From contig JADJAG010000007.1 in assembly GCA_016704325.1 (NCBI GenBank), positions 248,001-312,000 on the forward strand: DNA of 64,000 nucleotides, given 5' to 3'. The position numbers and the translations under genes were made by a program. This DNA is from Chitinophagaceae bacterium (GTDB lineage: Bacteria; Bacteroidota; Bacteroidia; Chitinophagales; UBA10324). How positions within the stretch are numbered: the first letter of the stretch is position 1; each line of letters starts with the position of its first letter. The notes beneath the pieces are model-generated. The model saw only the letters and a program-made list of their open reading frames with translations, was not told the origin of the DNA and did no database searches. This document shows, piece by piece, positions 1 to 9,076 of this stretch.

Positions 1-766
1 TCGACAAAGCCGCAAAAGCTTGTGTGAAGTTTACGCCTTCCTGAGCAATGCGTGAAATGTTTACGTCATTAAAAAAGGAAGGTCCACCATTTGCTGCATA
101 GGAATCAAATCGTGCATCATCCACAATAATCAAAAGAATATTTTTAGCAGTATTGGCTGAAAGTGTCGTGAAGAAAATGGAAGGAGAATATTCAGAGTCA
201 CCATTTTTGCATTTCGACTCCACTTTAATTTCATAGGTTGTATTTGGATGTAAACCGGTCATGACGTAGCTGGTAGATGGAATACTCTTTATACCGAACC
301 ATTCCACAGTGCCGGCCCTTCGATAGCGCAAAGTGAATTTAGGAGCACTACATATCACTGACCATGTAATACCCGCAGTTGTTGTAGTTATTCCGGAAGC
401 AGTCAAATCTGCAGGCGCCGTACAAACCAATGTAGTTACGGTGATAGGTGCACTAAATATTCCGGTTTCAGTATTAGCACAAACGGCTGCAATCTTCACT
501 TCATAGGTAGTTGAGGCATCTAAAGCATTAAGCAGATAAGAATCTACATTGCCGGTGCTGTTGATAACAGTCCACACGGCAGCTCCTGATTTTCTGTATT
601 GAATAGTATAATCAATAGCATTGGTTACCTTTTTCCACTTAGCCGTGAACTGGCAACTGGCGATACTTTTAGATTTTAAATCTGCAGGAGCAGAGAGGGT
701 GCACTCCGCAAGCATATTATGGAAGTTCAGTAAGCACAATATAAAAAAAGACAAAAAGTATTTCAT
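1..766 (-). CDS. Secreted FN3-sulfatase (partial, C-terminus outside window)
   Basis: The reading frame is open from the ATG at 766 to the window edge (255 codons), so only the N-terminal part is present. Residues 1-22 form a hydrophobic signal peptide. Two fibronectin type III-like domains follow (roughly 25-110 and 112-203; both have the typical W and the TTYEVK/TTYEIK strand). From about residue 209 the sequence becomes the start of a sulfatase/alkaline-phosphatase-superfamily fold: NILLIIVDDARFDSY, with metal-ligand aspartates at 216-217, then ISRIAQEGVNFTQAF. The Cys/Ser-x-Pro-x-Arg site that would prove sulfatase activity lies beyond the edge. N-terminal FN3 fused to a sulfatase-like domain suggests an exported hydrolase; the substrate is unknown. 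Confidence 0.75.
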   Translation of the reverse strand, partial: MKYFLSFFILCLLNFHNMLAECTLSAPADLKSKSIASCQFTAKWKKVTNAIDYTIQYRKSGAAVWTVINSTGNVDSYLLNALDASTTYEVKIAAVCANTETGIFSAPITVTTLVCTAPADLTASGITTTTAGITWSVICSAPKFTLRYRRAGTVEWFGIKSIPSTSYVMTGLHPNTTYEIKVESKCKNGDSEYSPSIFFTTLSANTAKNILLIIVDDARFDSYAANGGPSFFNDVNISRIAQEGVNFTQAFAALS

Positions 767-1031
767 GCAATAATGGTTTGAGGGGTGGGGTGTAAAATAG
801 ATAAAGTTTTACGTGATGTCATCTGTTAGTCCTGAAAGTACATTTGCCAAATTGAGAAGCAGTGTTAATCTGAATTAATCCGGCGAAGTATGATTTCGCG
901 CAGCAGTATGCTCATCTTAAAACGATGTGGTGAACAATTAAATCCAGGCTTTTCGTAAGCCGTTATGCTAGTAACAGAGAAGTTGCTTCTGAAGGAATTC
1001 CATAATATTCTTTAAAAAATGAATCAAACTG

Positions 1032-1060
1032 TTTGAAACCCCGCCAAATAGTTATATTTG
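1032..1060 (+). promoter_or_regulatory. Bacteroidota promoter for the Ycf48-like gene
   Basis: TTTG at 1032-1035 and TATATTTG at 1053-1060 are separated by 17 nt. This matches the Bacteroidota -33 TTTG / -7 TAnnTTTG pattern and would give a leader of about 100 nt before the ATG at 1169. Confidence 0.55.
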
Positions 1061-1168
1061 ATCGTACGCAGAAGGTGCGAAGTGAAGCGCTTTTTCCCGA
1101 AGTGCTGTTAGGTTTTTTTGGCTTGCTGTCATTGTAATGATTCTTCATTCACCTCAAAACCATAAACC

Positions 1169-2719
1169 ATGAAAAGCATGACTCAGATTTTACCCATTCA
1201 AAAATTGTTATTGTTGCTGATAGCAATAATATACAGTCTGCCTGTTTTATCTCAATGGACTGTTTTGAACAGTGGCGTAACAAATACGTTGAGAGCGCCT
1301 TATTTCACCAATTCCAAAACCGGATATGTCGTGGGCGAACCGATTTCACCCGGACAAGCGGTAATACTGAAAACTACAGATGGCGGTGATACCTGGGTTT
1401 CTAAAGTTTCAGGTACGGTAAATGCATTACGCGGTGTTCACTTTACAGATGATAATACCGGATATGCAGTTGGCTTTACAGGTACCATCCTTAAAACAAC
1501 CAATGCAGGTGAAACATGGACGCCTTTAACAAGCGGTACTACACAGGCCTTACGCTCAGTACATTTTCCATCTGCCAATGTCGGATATGTTGCAGGTGGA
1601 GCCGGGGTGATTCTGAAAACAACAAACGGCGGAACTACATGGACTTCGCAAAACTCAACGATAACACAGGATCTCATCAACATACGTTTTATTAGTGATG
1701 ATATAGGTTATGCTGTTTCCAGCACCGGTACCTTTACAGGAGGCATTGTAATTAAAACCGTAAATGGCGGGGCCACCTGGACTGCCGTGTATACCAACAA
1801 CTATGGCTTGCTGGGCCTGGCAGTTGTTAATGCAAATACGGTGTATGCCGGTGGAGGTAATAATCAGGGTGTTGGCGGATCAAGCTATATCGTAAAGACA
1901 ACAAATGGCGGAACTACCTGGACTCAGGTTTATACCGGCCTTTCGAATGCTGCGCTGAGAGGTGCATGGTTTACCTCTGCAAACAAAGGTTGGTTTGTAG
2001 GAGATTATGGAGAAGTGCCGGTAACTGCTGATGGCGGATTAACCTGGGGAAAGGATAGTGTACAATTACAAGGTTTGCTGGGCATATTTTTTCCTAATGA
2101 AAAGGTGGGATATGCAGTAGGTGCCGCCGGTGTAATTTTAAAGTACAATTTAGTCTCTGATTGTCCCAAGCCAACCGGTTTGAATGTTACAAATATTACC
2201 TCTTCATCTGCAACACTTGGCTGGAACGAAGTAGCTGGTGCTTCCGGTTACAAAATTATCTACCACCCGGAAAATGATCCTGCAGGCATTAAGAAATCTT
2301 CCACCTCGAATTCAAAAGTATTGACAGGCCTGCTTCCAAATACTACCTATAAATGGACGTTGCAGACAGTATGCTCCAGCCCTCCGTTGGTTGCTTCTGC
2401 TTTTGTAAAAGGAAATGATTTTACAACCCTGCCACAAAAAATCAGCGGGGAAGAGGCCGTTGATCTGTCCCTTCAATTATTCCCGAATCCGGCAAGTGAT
2501 GAAGTAACCATTTCATTTAACGTAAGCTATGCCACACCGGTAAGTATTCAATTACTCGACCTGAATGGAAAACTTTTGCGTGAAGAGGAGCAGGGGACCT
2601 TTGAAAGCGGCCGACATCTGGTAAATTTCGACTGCAGCCGGCTTTCCTCAGGGCTTTACTTTATTCAGATTAGAACAAATGAATCAGTGTCAACAAATAA
2701 GCTCCAGGTTGAGCGTTGA
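1169..2719 (+). CDS. Ycf48/BNR-type beta-propeller protein with FN3 and T9SS sorting domain
   Basis: This is an exported 516-residue protein. A signal peptide covers residues 1-28 (ending LPVLS). Residues about 30-335 are repeated blades of the Ycf48/BNR type, each with a G-Y-x-V-G strand followed by I-L-K-T-T-N-G-G-x-T-W. An FN3 domain lies at about 337-425. The C-terminal 75 residues are a T9SS sorting domain (PNPASDEV ... LLDLNGKLL ... SSGLYFIQI). In T9SS organisms such proteins cross the outer membrane and are attached to the surface or released. The enzymatic role, if any, is unknown; Ycf48 propellers elsewhere are assembly factors, but the many Bacteroidota surface relatives need not share that role. 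A strong terminator follows at 2806. Confidence 0.85.
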   Translation: MKSMTQILPIQKLLLLLIAIIYSLPVLSQWTVLNSGVTNTLRAPYFTNSKTGYVVGEPISPGQAVILKTTDGGDTWVSKVSGTVNALRGVHFTDDNTGYAVGFTGTILKTTNAGETWTPLTSGTTQALRSVHFPSANVGYVAGGAGVILKTTNGGTTWTSQNSTITQDLINIRFISDDIGYAVSSTGTFTGGIVIKTVNGGATWTAVYTNNYGLLGLAVVNANTVYAGGGNNQGVGGSSYIVKTTNGGTTWTQVYTGLSNAALRGAWFTSANKGWFVGDYGEVPVTADGGLTWGKDSVQLQGLLGIFFPNEKVGYAVGAAGVILKYNLVSDCPKPTGLNVTNITSSSATLGWNEVAGASGYKIIYHPENDPAGIKKSSTSNSKVLTGLLPNTTYKWTLQTVCSSPPLVASAFVKGNDFTTLPQKISGEEAVDLSLQLFPNPASDEVTISFNVSYATPVSIQLLDLNGKLLREEEQGTFESGRHLVNFDCSRLSSGLYFIQIRTNESVSTNKLQVER

Positions 2720-2805
2720 CAGAGGAAATGAATGAACAGCATAGACAGCAATCCTGTTGCATTTACGGATTTCCAGGAAATCTTATTTTAGCTGGTATTT
2801 AGTTT

Positions 2806-2850
2806 GCAACCTCCCGTTTCATTTCAACGGAATCGGGAGGTTGCTTTTTA
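2806..2850 (+). terminator. Rho-independent terminator
   Basis: An 11-bp perfect GC-rich stem (2806-2816 with 2834-2844), a 17-nt loop and a TTTTTA tail lie downstream of the Ycf48-like gene. The rest of the 2720-3106 gap shows only the -7 box of the next gene. Confidence 0.85.
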
Positions 2851-3069
2851 TAGGAAGATTACCGGCACCTAAAAAACAACCGGATTTGTAATGGAGTAAA
2901 CATGCTGTAGCAGCTTCCTTATGGGAAATGCTACCTGAATTTTTTTTCCTGAATTTATGATTTGTGTGATTTGCCCATGCAGTTCTGATAATTAACAATC
3001 AGGACAATGATTGACGATTATGTTTCCTGGCTAAAATTTTATCGTACCGGAATCTCTGCTGTTACATCG

Positions 3070-3077
3070 TATCTTTG
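3070..3077 (+). promoter_or_regulatory. -7 box TATCTTTG
   Basis: An exact match to TAnnTTTG ends 29 nt before the ATG at 3107. No good TTG element is seen at the expected distance upstream. Confidence 0.4.
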
Positions 3078-3106
3078 TGCCGGTTTCACAATTAAAGTAA
3101 CAGCAT

Positions 3107-3589
3107 ATGCATCATTTTCATGATCAGTCTAAAGTGTGGATTTACCTTGCAAACCGTCCATTTACTGAAGCGGAAACAGGTTCTATTAATCAGGCAATTA
3201 CCAGCTTCTGTAAAGAGTGGTCAGCACATGGAACAAACCTGAATGCTGCCGGAGAAGTACGTTTTAATCAATTCATCATTTTGATGGTAGATGAAACAGC
3301 AGCCGGTGCAAGCGGTTGCTCCATTGATAAGTCAGTCAGGTTTATTCAATCGCTGGAAAGAAGTTATGATGTTCAACTCTTTAACCGTTTGCTTATTGCC
3401 ATAAAGGAAGAGCAGGAAATAAAATTGATCCCGTTAAACGCGTTTCAGGAACTAATAAAATCAGGAACCATAAATGCAACTACCCCGGTATTCAACAATG
3501 CAATTACCACGAAAGAAGAGATGGATACTAAGTGGCTGCTCCCATTGAAAGACAGTTGGCTGGGTAACCGCTTAAGTGTGGCAGTATGA
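3107..3589 (+). CDS. Conserved Bacteroidota protein (often mislabelled ABC transporter ATPase)
   Basis: This 160-residue soluble protein has no signal peptide or membrane segment. It resembles a small family found across the Bacteroidota, recognised by an N-terminal KVWIYLANRPFTEAE stretch, a W-x-x-H-G turn, the central ASGCSIDKSVRFIQSLE block and a C-terminal DSWLGNR. Databases often call this family 'ABC transporter ATPase', but no Walker A, Walker B or ABC signature is visible, so that name is not supported. The function is unknown. The conserved Cys-Ser-Ile-Asp suggests a functional site, but this is inference. Confidence 0.7.
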   Translation: MHHFHDQSKVWIYLANRPFTEAETGSINQAITSFCKEWSAHGTNLNAAGEVRFNQFIILMVDETAAGASGCSIDKSVRFIQSLERSYDVQLFNRLLIAIKEEQEIKLIPLNAFQELIKSGTINATTPVFNNAITTKEEMDTKWLLPLKDSWLGNRLSVAV

Positions 3590-3636
3590 GTTGAATAGAC
3601 AGTAAGCATCTTTTTTAGAATGAATGTGAATTGAAA

Positions 3637-3666
3637 TTTGAGATTCTGCATTTACTGCTACATTTG
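3637..3666 (+). promoter_or_regulatory. Promoter of kup
   Basis: TTTG (3637-3640), an 18-nt spacer and TACATTTG (3659-3666) match the Bacteroidota -33/-7 consensus. The predicted transcript starts near 3673, 14 nt before the GTG start, which supports that start. Confidence 0.65.
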
Positions 3667-3686
3667 TCTTGCATTATAACTAACAG

Positions 3687-5630
3687 GTGGATCCGAAAAG
3701 CGCGCATCAGAAGGTTACCATAGCAGGGATTTTAATTACATTAGGTATTATCTACGGCGATATTGGTACTTCGCCATTGTATGTGATGTCGGCCATTATG
3801 GGTCGTCATCCTGTCGACAGATTCCTCGTATTGGGAGCCGTTTCCTGTGTTTTCTGGACGCTTACCATTCAAACAACAGTTAAGTACATCATACTTACCA
3901 TTCAGGCTGATAACAAAGGAGAAGGAGGCATTTTTTCTTTGTATGCATTGGTTCGTAAACGTGCGAAATGGCTGATCTATCCAGCAATTATTGGTGGTTG
4001 TACCCTATTGGCTGATGGTATCATTACTCCGGCAATCACAGTATCGGCTGCTGTGGAAGGATTGAGGATATACAAACCTGATATCAATACCCTGCCCATT
4101 ATTCTTACAATCATCACGTTCCTCTTCTTGTTTCAGCGGGCCGGCACAAGGCTGGTAGGCAGTTCATTTGGTCCAATCATGTTCATCTGGTTTTCAATGC
4201 TGGGGTTTTTGGGCATGAGCAAAATACTGGGACATCCGTCCATCCTGCAGGCGATAAATCCTGTTTATGCTTTTAAATTACTCACAGAGCACCCGCACGG
4301 GTTCTGGTTATTGGGCGCAGTTTTTCTTTGCACTACTGGAGCGGAGGCGCTTTACTCCGATTTGGGTCATTGCGGTCGTAAAAATATCAGGGTGAGTTGG
4401 GTCTTTGTAAAGACCTGTCTTTTACTGAATTATTTTGGACAGGGAGCATGGCTGATGGAACACCAGGGAACTGTATTGGAAATGAATCCTTTCTATGGCA
4501 TAATGCCGGGCTGGTTCGTAATCTTTGGAATCATGATTGCAACAGCGGCCTCCATTATTGCAAGCCAGGCACTTATTTCCGGATCATATACATTAATAAG
4601 CGAAGCGATGCGCCTGAATATCTGGCCAAAAGTGCGAATGATATTTCCTACAGTACAGAGAGGCCAGGTTTATATACCAAGTGTGAATTGGTTTTTGTTT
4701 GCCGGATGTGTATTGATCATTTTGTATTTCAGGGAATCAACAAACATGGAAGCTGCTTATGGTCTTGCCATTACCATTACCATGATGATGACAACCATTT
4801 TATTCAGCACCTATTGGTATGTGAAGCACGGATCCTGGTTCACCACGTTGTTAATTGGAGGTACTTTCTTTTCGGTGGAGCTGAGTTTCTTTATTGCCAA
4901 CCTCAGCAAGTTTCCCCACGGTGGTTATGTGACGCTCCTGATAGCTTTTATTCTCTTTTCCATTATGTACACCTGGTTTAAAGCCAGGAAGATCAAAAAC
5001 CGGTACCTCGAATTTTTGCCGGTTAATGATTACCTGCCAAGTCTGAAAGAACTCAGTGAAGACCGCACAATGCCTAAGTATGCCTCCCATTTAATCTATC
5101 TGACCAGTGCCGATTACCTGACACAAATTGAAGACAAGGTGATTTACTCCATTTTTAACAAGCAACCTAAAAGGGCAGACATCTATTGGTTTATACATGT
5201 AGATGTGGTGGATGAACCTTACCGCATGGATTATTCCGTTGATATACTGGTTCCCAATAAAGTGATCAGGATTGAATACAAATTGGGTTTCAGAGTTGCT
5301 CCGCGATTGAACCTGTTCTTCAAAAGAGTGGTAGAAAATCTTGTGAAGGAGAAAAGGGTAGACATTATCAGCCAGTATGAATCGCTTCGGCGAAAGCATA
5401 TTGCCGGCGACTTCCGTTTTGTAGTAATGGAAAAATACCTGTCGAACGAAAATGAGTTGTCGTTCTTTGACAAGGTTATCATGGACTACTATTTTTACCT
5501 CAAACGTATTTCCATTTCTGAAGAGGATGCCTTTGGTTTAGATACCAGCAATGTAACAGTTGAAAAATTCCCGCTGATTATCGCTCCGCCTGCTGATATT
5601 AACCTGAAGGAAGTAAGTTCTGATAGGTAG
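3687..5630 (+). CDS. kup: Low-affinity potassium transport system protein Kup
   Basis: This is a 647-residue KUP/HAK-family potassium:proton symporter. The family signature GIIYGDIGTSPLYV is near the N-terminus, followed by the conserved DNKGEGGIFSLYAL stretch. About twelve hydrophobic segments span residues 15-450, and a hydrophilic cytoplasmic C-terminal domain follows. Length and architecture match typical family members. The start is GTG at 3687, chosen because the promoter lies just upstream and the family N-terminus (THQK-like before VTIAGILITLGIIYGD) begins here. Transcription appears monocistronic. The family is known to mediate constitutive, trk-independent potassium uptake; nothing here points to a specialised role. 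Confidence 0.95.
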   Translation: MDPKSAHQKVTIAGILITLGIIYGDIGTSPLYVMSAIMGRHPVDRFLVLGAVSCVFWTLTIQTTVKYIILTIQADNKGEGGIFSLYALVRKRAKWLIYPAIIGGCTLLADGIITPAITVSAAVEGLRIYKPDINTLPIILTIITFLFLFQRAGTRLVGSSFGPIMFIWFSMLGFLGMSKILGHPSILQAINPVYAFKLLTEHPHGFWLLGAVFLCTTGAEALYSDLGHCGRKNIRVSWVFVKTCLLLNYFGQGAWLMEHQGTVLEMNPFYGIMPGWFVIFGIMIATAASIIASQALISGSYTLISEAMRLNIWPKVRMIFPTVQRGQVYIPSVNWFLFAGCVLIILYFRESTNMEAAYGLAITITMMMTTILFSTYWYVKHGSWFTTLLIGGTFFSVELSFFIANLSKFPHGGYVTLLIAFILFSIMYTWFKARKIKNRYLEFLPVNDYLPSLKELSEDRTMPKYASHLIYLTSADYLTQIEDKVIYSIFNKQPKRADIYWFIHVDVVDEPYRMDYSVDILVPNKVIRIEYKLGFRVAPRLNLFFKRVVENLVKEKRVDIISQYESLRRKHIAGDFRFVVMEKYLSNENELSFFDKVIMDYYFYLKRISISEEDAFGLDTSNVTVEKFPLIIAPPADINLKEVSSDR

Positions 5631-5674
5631 TAGGCATACGTAGATCTGCCAGCCGGAATATATGTCCGCCGGAT

Positions 5675-5850
5675 TAAAAAAACCGGGGGGAAAAAAAAGG
5701 AGGGGGGGGGGGGGGTTTAAAAAAAAAAAGGGGGGAAAAGGGGGAAAAGGGGGGAAAAAAAAAGAAAATATTTTGGGGGGGGCCCCCCCCCCTTTTTTTT
5801 TTTTTTTTTTTTTCGCCCTGGCGGGGGGGGGGGGGAAAAGGGTGGCTTTT
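5675..5850. other. Homopolymer-rich low-complexity block (probable consensus artefact)
   Basis: About 175 bp consist almost entirely of runs of G, A, C and T, including a long G run, a G-to-C switch and a T run of more than 20. This is unlike any neighbouring DNA. The 60-70-codon open frame across it encodes only Gly/Lys/Phe runs and is not a gene. It is probably a sequencing or consensus failure. The remaining 5851-6077 stretch holds no feature I can support apart from the region just before the protease start. Confidence 0.7.
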
Positions 5851-6077
5851 ACCTAAGAAGCGGAGGGAAATGCGGTATACTATCCTTAAATGAAAGGGCA
5901 GGTTGCACTCAGATCACAACATGGTATTGCCGGCATTCCAGTATGAACTTTGTGGCTATTGATGTGTTGTCTCGGCAGTACAACAATGGTGATTGAGGCG
6001 GAGAGTCGCCCGCTGTCCCCACCGTAGCTGTTGCAAACGAAGAAAATACTAATTTCACCCCAAATCCAAACAGCCCC

Positions 6078-9005
6078 ATGAATAAATTTACTACTACGCT
6101 CTTCTTAATGCTCACCGGTTTTTCAATGCTGGCAAGTGCGGGAACCGGTGATCCATACAATCGAACCTACATACAAAACAATAAAGAACAGATCAGTTAT
6201 CAGCGGCAGCGTGAGCTGCAACAAGACAAATCCTGGTTGCAGTTCAGTACGAAGCACCAGGGCTGGAAAGTTGTTTTTGATGAGCGCAGCAGCATGCCGC
6301 ATCGTGCTTATGGTACGGGTATTAAATTGGCTGGAAACGGAACCCCGGCTGCTTTGGCACTTGAGTTTATTACCTCTGAATTGGCGGGCTTTAAGGTTAA
6401 AGCGGATCAACTGAAATTACGAAGTGCACACCAATCGGCGAAGTACCATTATGTTGACTACTATCAAAACTACCAGGGCCTTGAGGTATTGAACAGCAGG
6501 GTAACGGTCAGGTTCACAAAGGATAATCAGGTGGTCTTATTTGGTGCAGATGTTTATAACGATATTCAACTTACAACCAGTCCATCAATATCATCTTCAG
6601 CAATCACTGCTTATGCAACAGAAGGTATTGCTTATGAAATTAATGATACTAAAGTAAACCCCGAATTAAAGGTGCTCCCGGTTCCTTACCAGGATGGTTA
6701 CGCTTACAGGCTGGTCTACGAAGTAACAGTTTCTTGTATCAATCAGGAAGGGTATCCTGCAAGATATTACACCCAGGTAGATGCCAACAACGGAGAAGTA
6801 CTTTATCGCAGCAATGAGATCTGCAATTTTGACGACCAGGTGATTGTAAGTGCCACTGTTTCTGACCCCAATCCATGGGAGCCTAATGTAGTGCGTAATT
6901 TGTCTGGCCTGGAGATTAATATTAACGGAACCAATTATTACACCGATGCTACAGGAACCTTATCATTAGATGGTATTACACTTCCCGCAACTGCTACCAT
7001 CAGCCTGGAAGGCAAATGGTCCAAAGTAGTTACCGGTAACAATGGTTCATCTGTAAGCAGCTTCACCGTAAACCTTGTTCCGGGTATCAACGAAGTTTCA
7101 TTTGATACTCATGCAATCCTTGAACAACTAAGTGCATACTACCATGTAAATGTGGTGCATGATTTTATGAAATCATTCCTTCCTGATTTCGAAGCACTGG
7201 ATCAGTCATTTACGACCAGGGTGGAAAGAACAGACGGCTCCTGCAATGCTTATTATGATGGTTCTTCCGTAAATTTTTATCAGCAGGGAGATGGCTGTTT
7301 TGCTTTATCACTTGCAGGTGATGTCGTATATCATGAATATGGACATGGCATTAACGATTTCTTCTACAGCGAATTCAGTAATGGAATGGATAATGGCGCG
7401 ATGCATGAAGGATATGGCGATGTATGGGGAATTGGCATTACAGACAACCCGATTCTTGGTATTGGCTTCTCCGATTCTGATCCCGAAGGCTATGTCCGCA
7501 GGTACGATATTAACAAGAAGGTATTTCCACAGGACATACAAGGCGAAGTGCATGCTGACGGTGAAATAATTGCAGGTGCATGGTACGATACGCGTTTGAA
7601 CATTGGAAACAAAGAAACCATGTTTGCCATATTTGCCGAGTCATTATACGGACTTGCAGATGGCCCCAATGGCCAGGAAGGAACTGTTTTCCGTGATGTG
7701 TTACTGGATGCTTTGACAGCTGATGATGATGATGCAAACCTGGACAACGGTACACCGCACGACATAGAAATTCTTTCCGCTTTTGCATTGCATGGCATTA
7801 CATTGATTGGAGAAATTAACCTGATTCATGCAGAACCTCTGGTTGCTTTTTCTGCAACACCTATTACGATTCAGGCCACCATTGGTGCAGACTATCCGAT
7901 TTACATGGGAGATGCTACACTTCATTACAAGCAGAACAATTCTTCTACCTGGGAAACGGTGACAATGACCGTTGTTTCAGGAAACACGTATAAAGCAGAA
8001 GTGCCGGCGCAACCACAGGGAACTATTCTTGATTACTATTTCACGGTGAATGATATTTATGGAAGTACTGCATTAACAGAGCCTGCTGAAATATTGCAAG
8101 CAGATCCAAACCTTCCCTATAAATTGCTGGTAGGTTTTAATCAACTGATCAAAGAAGATTTTGAGATCTATTTCGGTGATTGGATTGCATCCGATCCTGA
8201 TGATGATGCAACAACAGGCCAATGGATTTTTGATGAGCCGGTTGCTTCTTATATAGTGGAAGGTGACCCGAATAGTATAGTACAAACAAACAAAGACCAT
8301 ACGGAAGACAATACCTTTAATTTTTGCGCTTTCACCGGTAATGCCAGCATAGGTGCCGGGGCTGGAACCAATGATTGTGATGCGGGAAGAAATACTTTAT
8401 ACGGACCCAAATATGACCTTACCACTTTCCAGGAACCGGCAATCTCTTATTATCGCTGGTATTCCAATGATCGTGGTGCTAATCCGGGTAATGATTCCTG
8501 GAAAGTGCACATAACAAATGGAAATGGAAATTGGGTGCCGGTAGAAGTAACCTATACATCAGATCATAGCTGGAGGGCTAATGCAATCCGTGTTAAAGAT
8601 TATGTGACACTCACTGATAAAGTACAATTGCGGTTTGTTGTCTCTGATAGCATCATTGCAGGGGCTAACCTGGAAGGAGGCAGCCTCGTGGAAGGAGCTG
8701 TTGATGACGCCATTTTATGGGAATTGGGAGAACCTACCATTGGAATCGAAGAAATAGAAACTATTGCGTTAAGCGTTTCACCGAATCCGGCTACAGAGGA
8801 AATATTGGTGAAATGGAGTAAACTTTCTGCAGGAGTAACCACTATTGAATTATTAAATGCCGTTGGCAGGTCTGTTTACAAAACTAACTTCAATGGTTCT
8901 GCAAATCAATACCGGCTTCCTGTGCATGAACTGGCTTCCGGAGTTTATACATTGCAGGTAAAGACCGCTGATTTTGCAGGCAGCAGTAAAATCGTAGTGC
9001 AATAA
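6078..9005 (+). CDS. M36-type (fungalysin-like) zinc metalloprotease with T9SS sorting domain
   Basis: This 975-residue secreted protease has a signal peptide (residues 1-21) and an FTP-type inhibitory propeptide (about 70-250, including VRFTKDNQVVLFGADVY). The catalytic domain has the zinc motif HEYGH at 419-423 and the downstream EGYGD at 444-448, where E444 is the expected third ligand. Beta-sandwich regions follow, and a T9SS sorting domain closes the protein (SPNPATEEI ... ASGVYTLQV). The architecture fits a Bacteroidota extracellular peptidase made as a zymogen and exported through the outer membrane. The gene is alone, convergent with the oxidoreductase gene, and the two share the hairpin at 9031-9060. 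Confidence 0.9.
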   Translation: MNKFTTTLFLMLTGFSMLASAGTGDPYNRTYIQNNKEQISYQRQRELQQDKSWLQFSTKHQGWKVVFDERSSMPHRAYGTGIKLAGNGTPAALALEFITSELAGFKVKADQLKLRSAHQSAKYHYVDYYQNYQGLEVLNSRVTVRFTKDNQVVLFGADVYNDIQLTTSPSISSSAITAYATEGIAYEINDTKVNPELKVLPVPYQDGYAYRLVYEVTVSCINQEGYPARYYTQVDANNGEVLYRSNEICNFDDQVIVSATVSDPNPWEPNVVRNLSGLEININGTNYYTDATGTLSLDGITLPATATISLEGKWSKVVTGNNGSSVSSFTVNLVPGINEVSFDTHAILEQLSAYYHVNVVHDFMKSFLPDFEALDQSFTTRVERTDGSCNAYYDGSSVNFYQQGDGCFALSLAGDVVYHEYGHGINDFFYSEFSNGMDNGAMHEGYGDVWGIGITDNPILGIGFSDSDPEGYVRRYDINKKVFPQDIQGEVHADGEIIAGAWYDTRLNIGNKETMFAIFAESLYGLADGPNGQEGTVFRDVLLDALTADDDDANLDNGTPHDIEILSAFALHGITLIGEINLIHAEPLVAFSATPITIQATIGADYPIYMGDATLHYKQNNSSTWETVTMTVVSGNTYKAEVPAQPQGTILDYYFTVNDIYGSTALTEPAEILQADPNLPYKLLVGFNQLIKEDFEIYFGDWIASDPDDDATTGQWIFDEPVASYIVEGDPNSIVQTNKDHTEDNTFNFCAFTGNASIGAGAGTNDCDAGRNTLYGPKYDLTTFQEPAISYYRWYSNDRGANPGNDSWKVHITNGNGNWVPVEVTYTSDHSWRANAIRVKDYVTLTDKVQLRFVVSDSIIAGANLEGGSLVEGAVDDAILWELGEPTIGIEEIETIALSVSPNPATEEILVKWSKLSAGVTTIELLNAVGRSVYKTNFNGSANQYRLPVHELASGVYTLQVKTADFAGSSKIVVQ

Positions 9006-9030
9006 ATAATTTCAACCAATCATGATGAGC

Positions 9031-9060
9031 AAGACCCCTGGCAAGATCGCCAGGGGTCTT
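9031..9060. terminator. Bidirectional terminator hairpin
   Basis: A 12-bp perfect stem (AAGACCCCTGGC with its complement) and a 6-nt loop lie between two convergent genes. The T tract is short on both sides. Confidence 0.7.
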
Positions 9061-9076
9061 GTCATTTAATCGAATT

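Noticed and set aside
3107..3589. ABC transporter ATPase
   Set aside because: This name is common in databases for the family, but no Walker A, Walker B or ABC signature is present.
4397..4981. 194-codon ORF within kup
   Set aside because: It is another frame of the conserved transporter gene, and its composition shows no protein-like pattern.
5662..5856. 64-codon ORF of Gly/Lys/Phe runs
   Set aside because: It lies entirely in the homopolymer block and has no gene-like composition.
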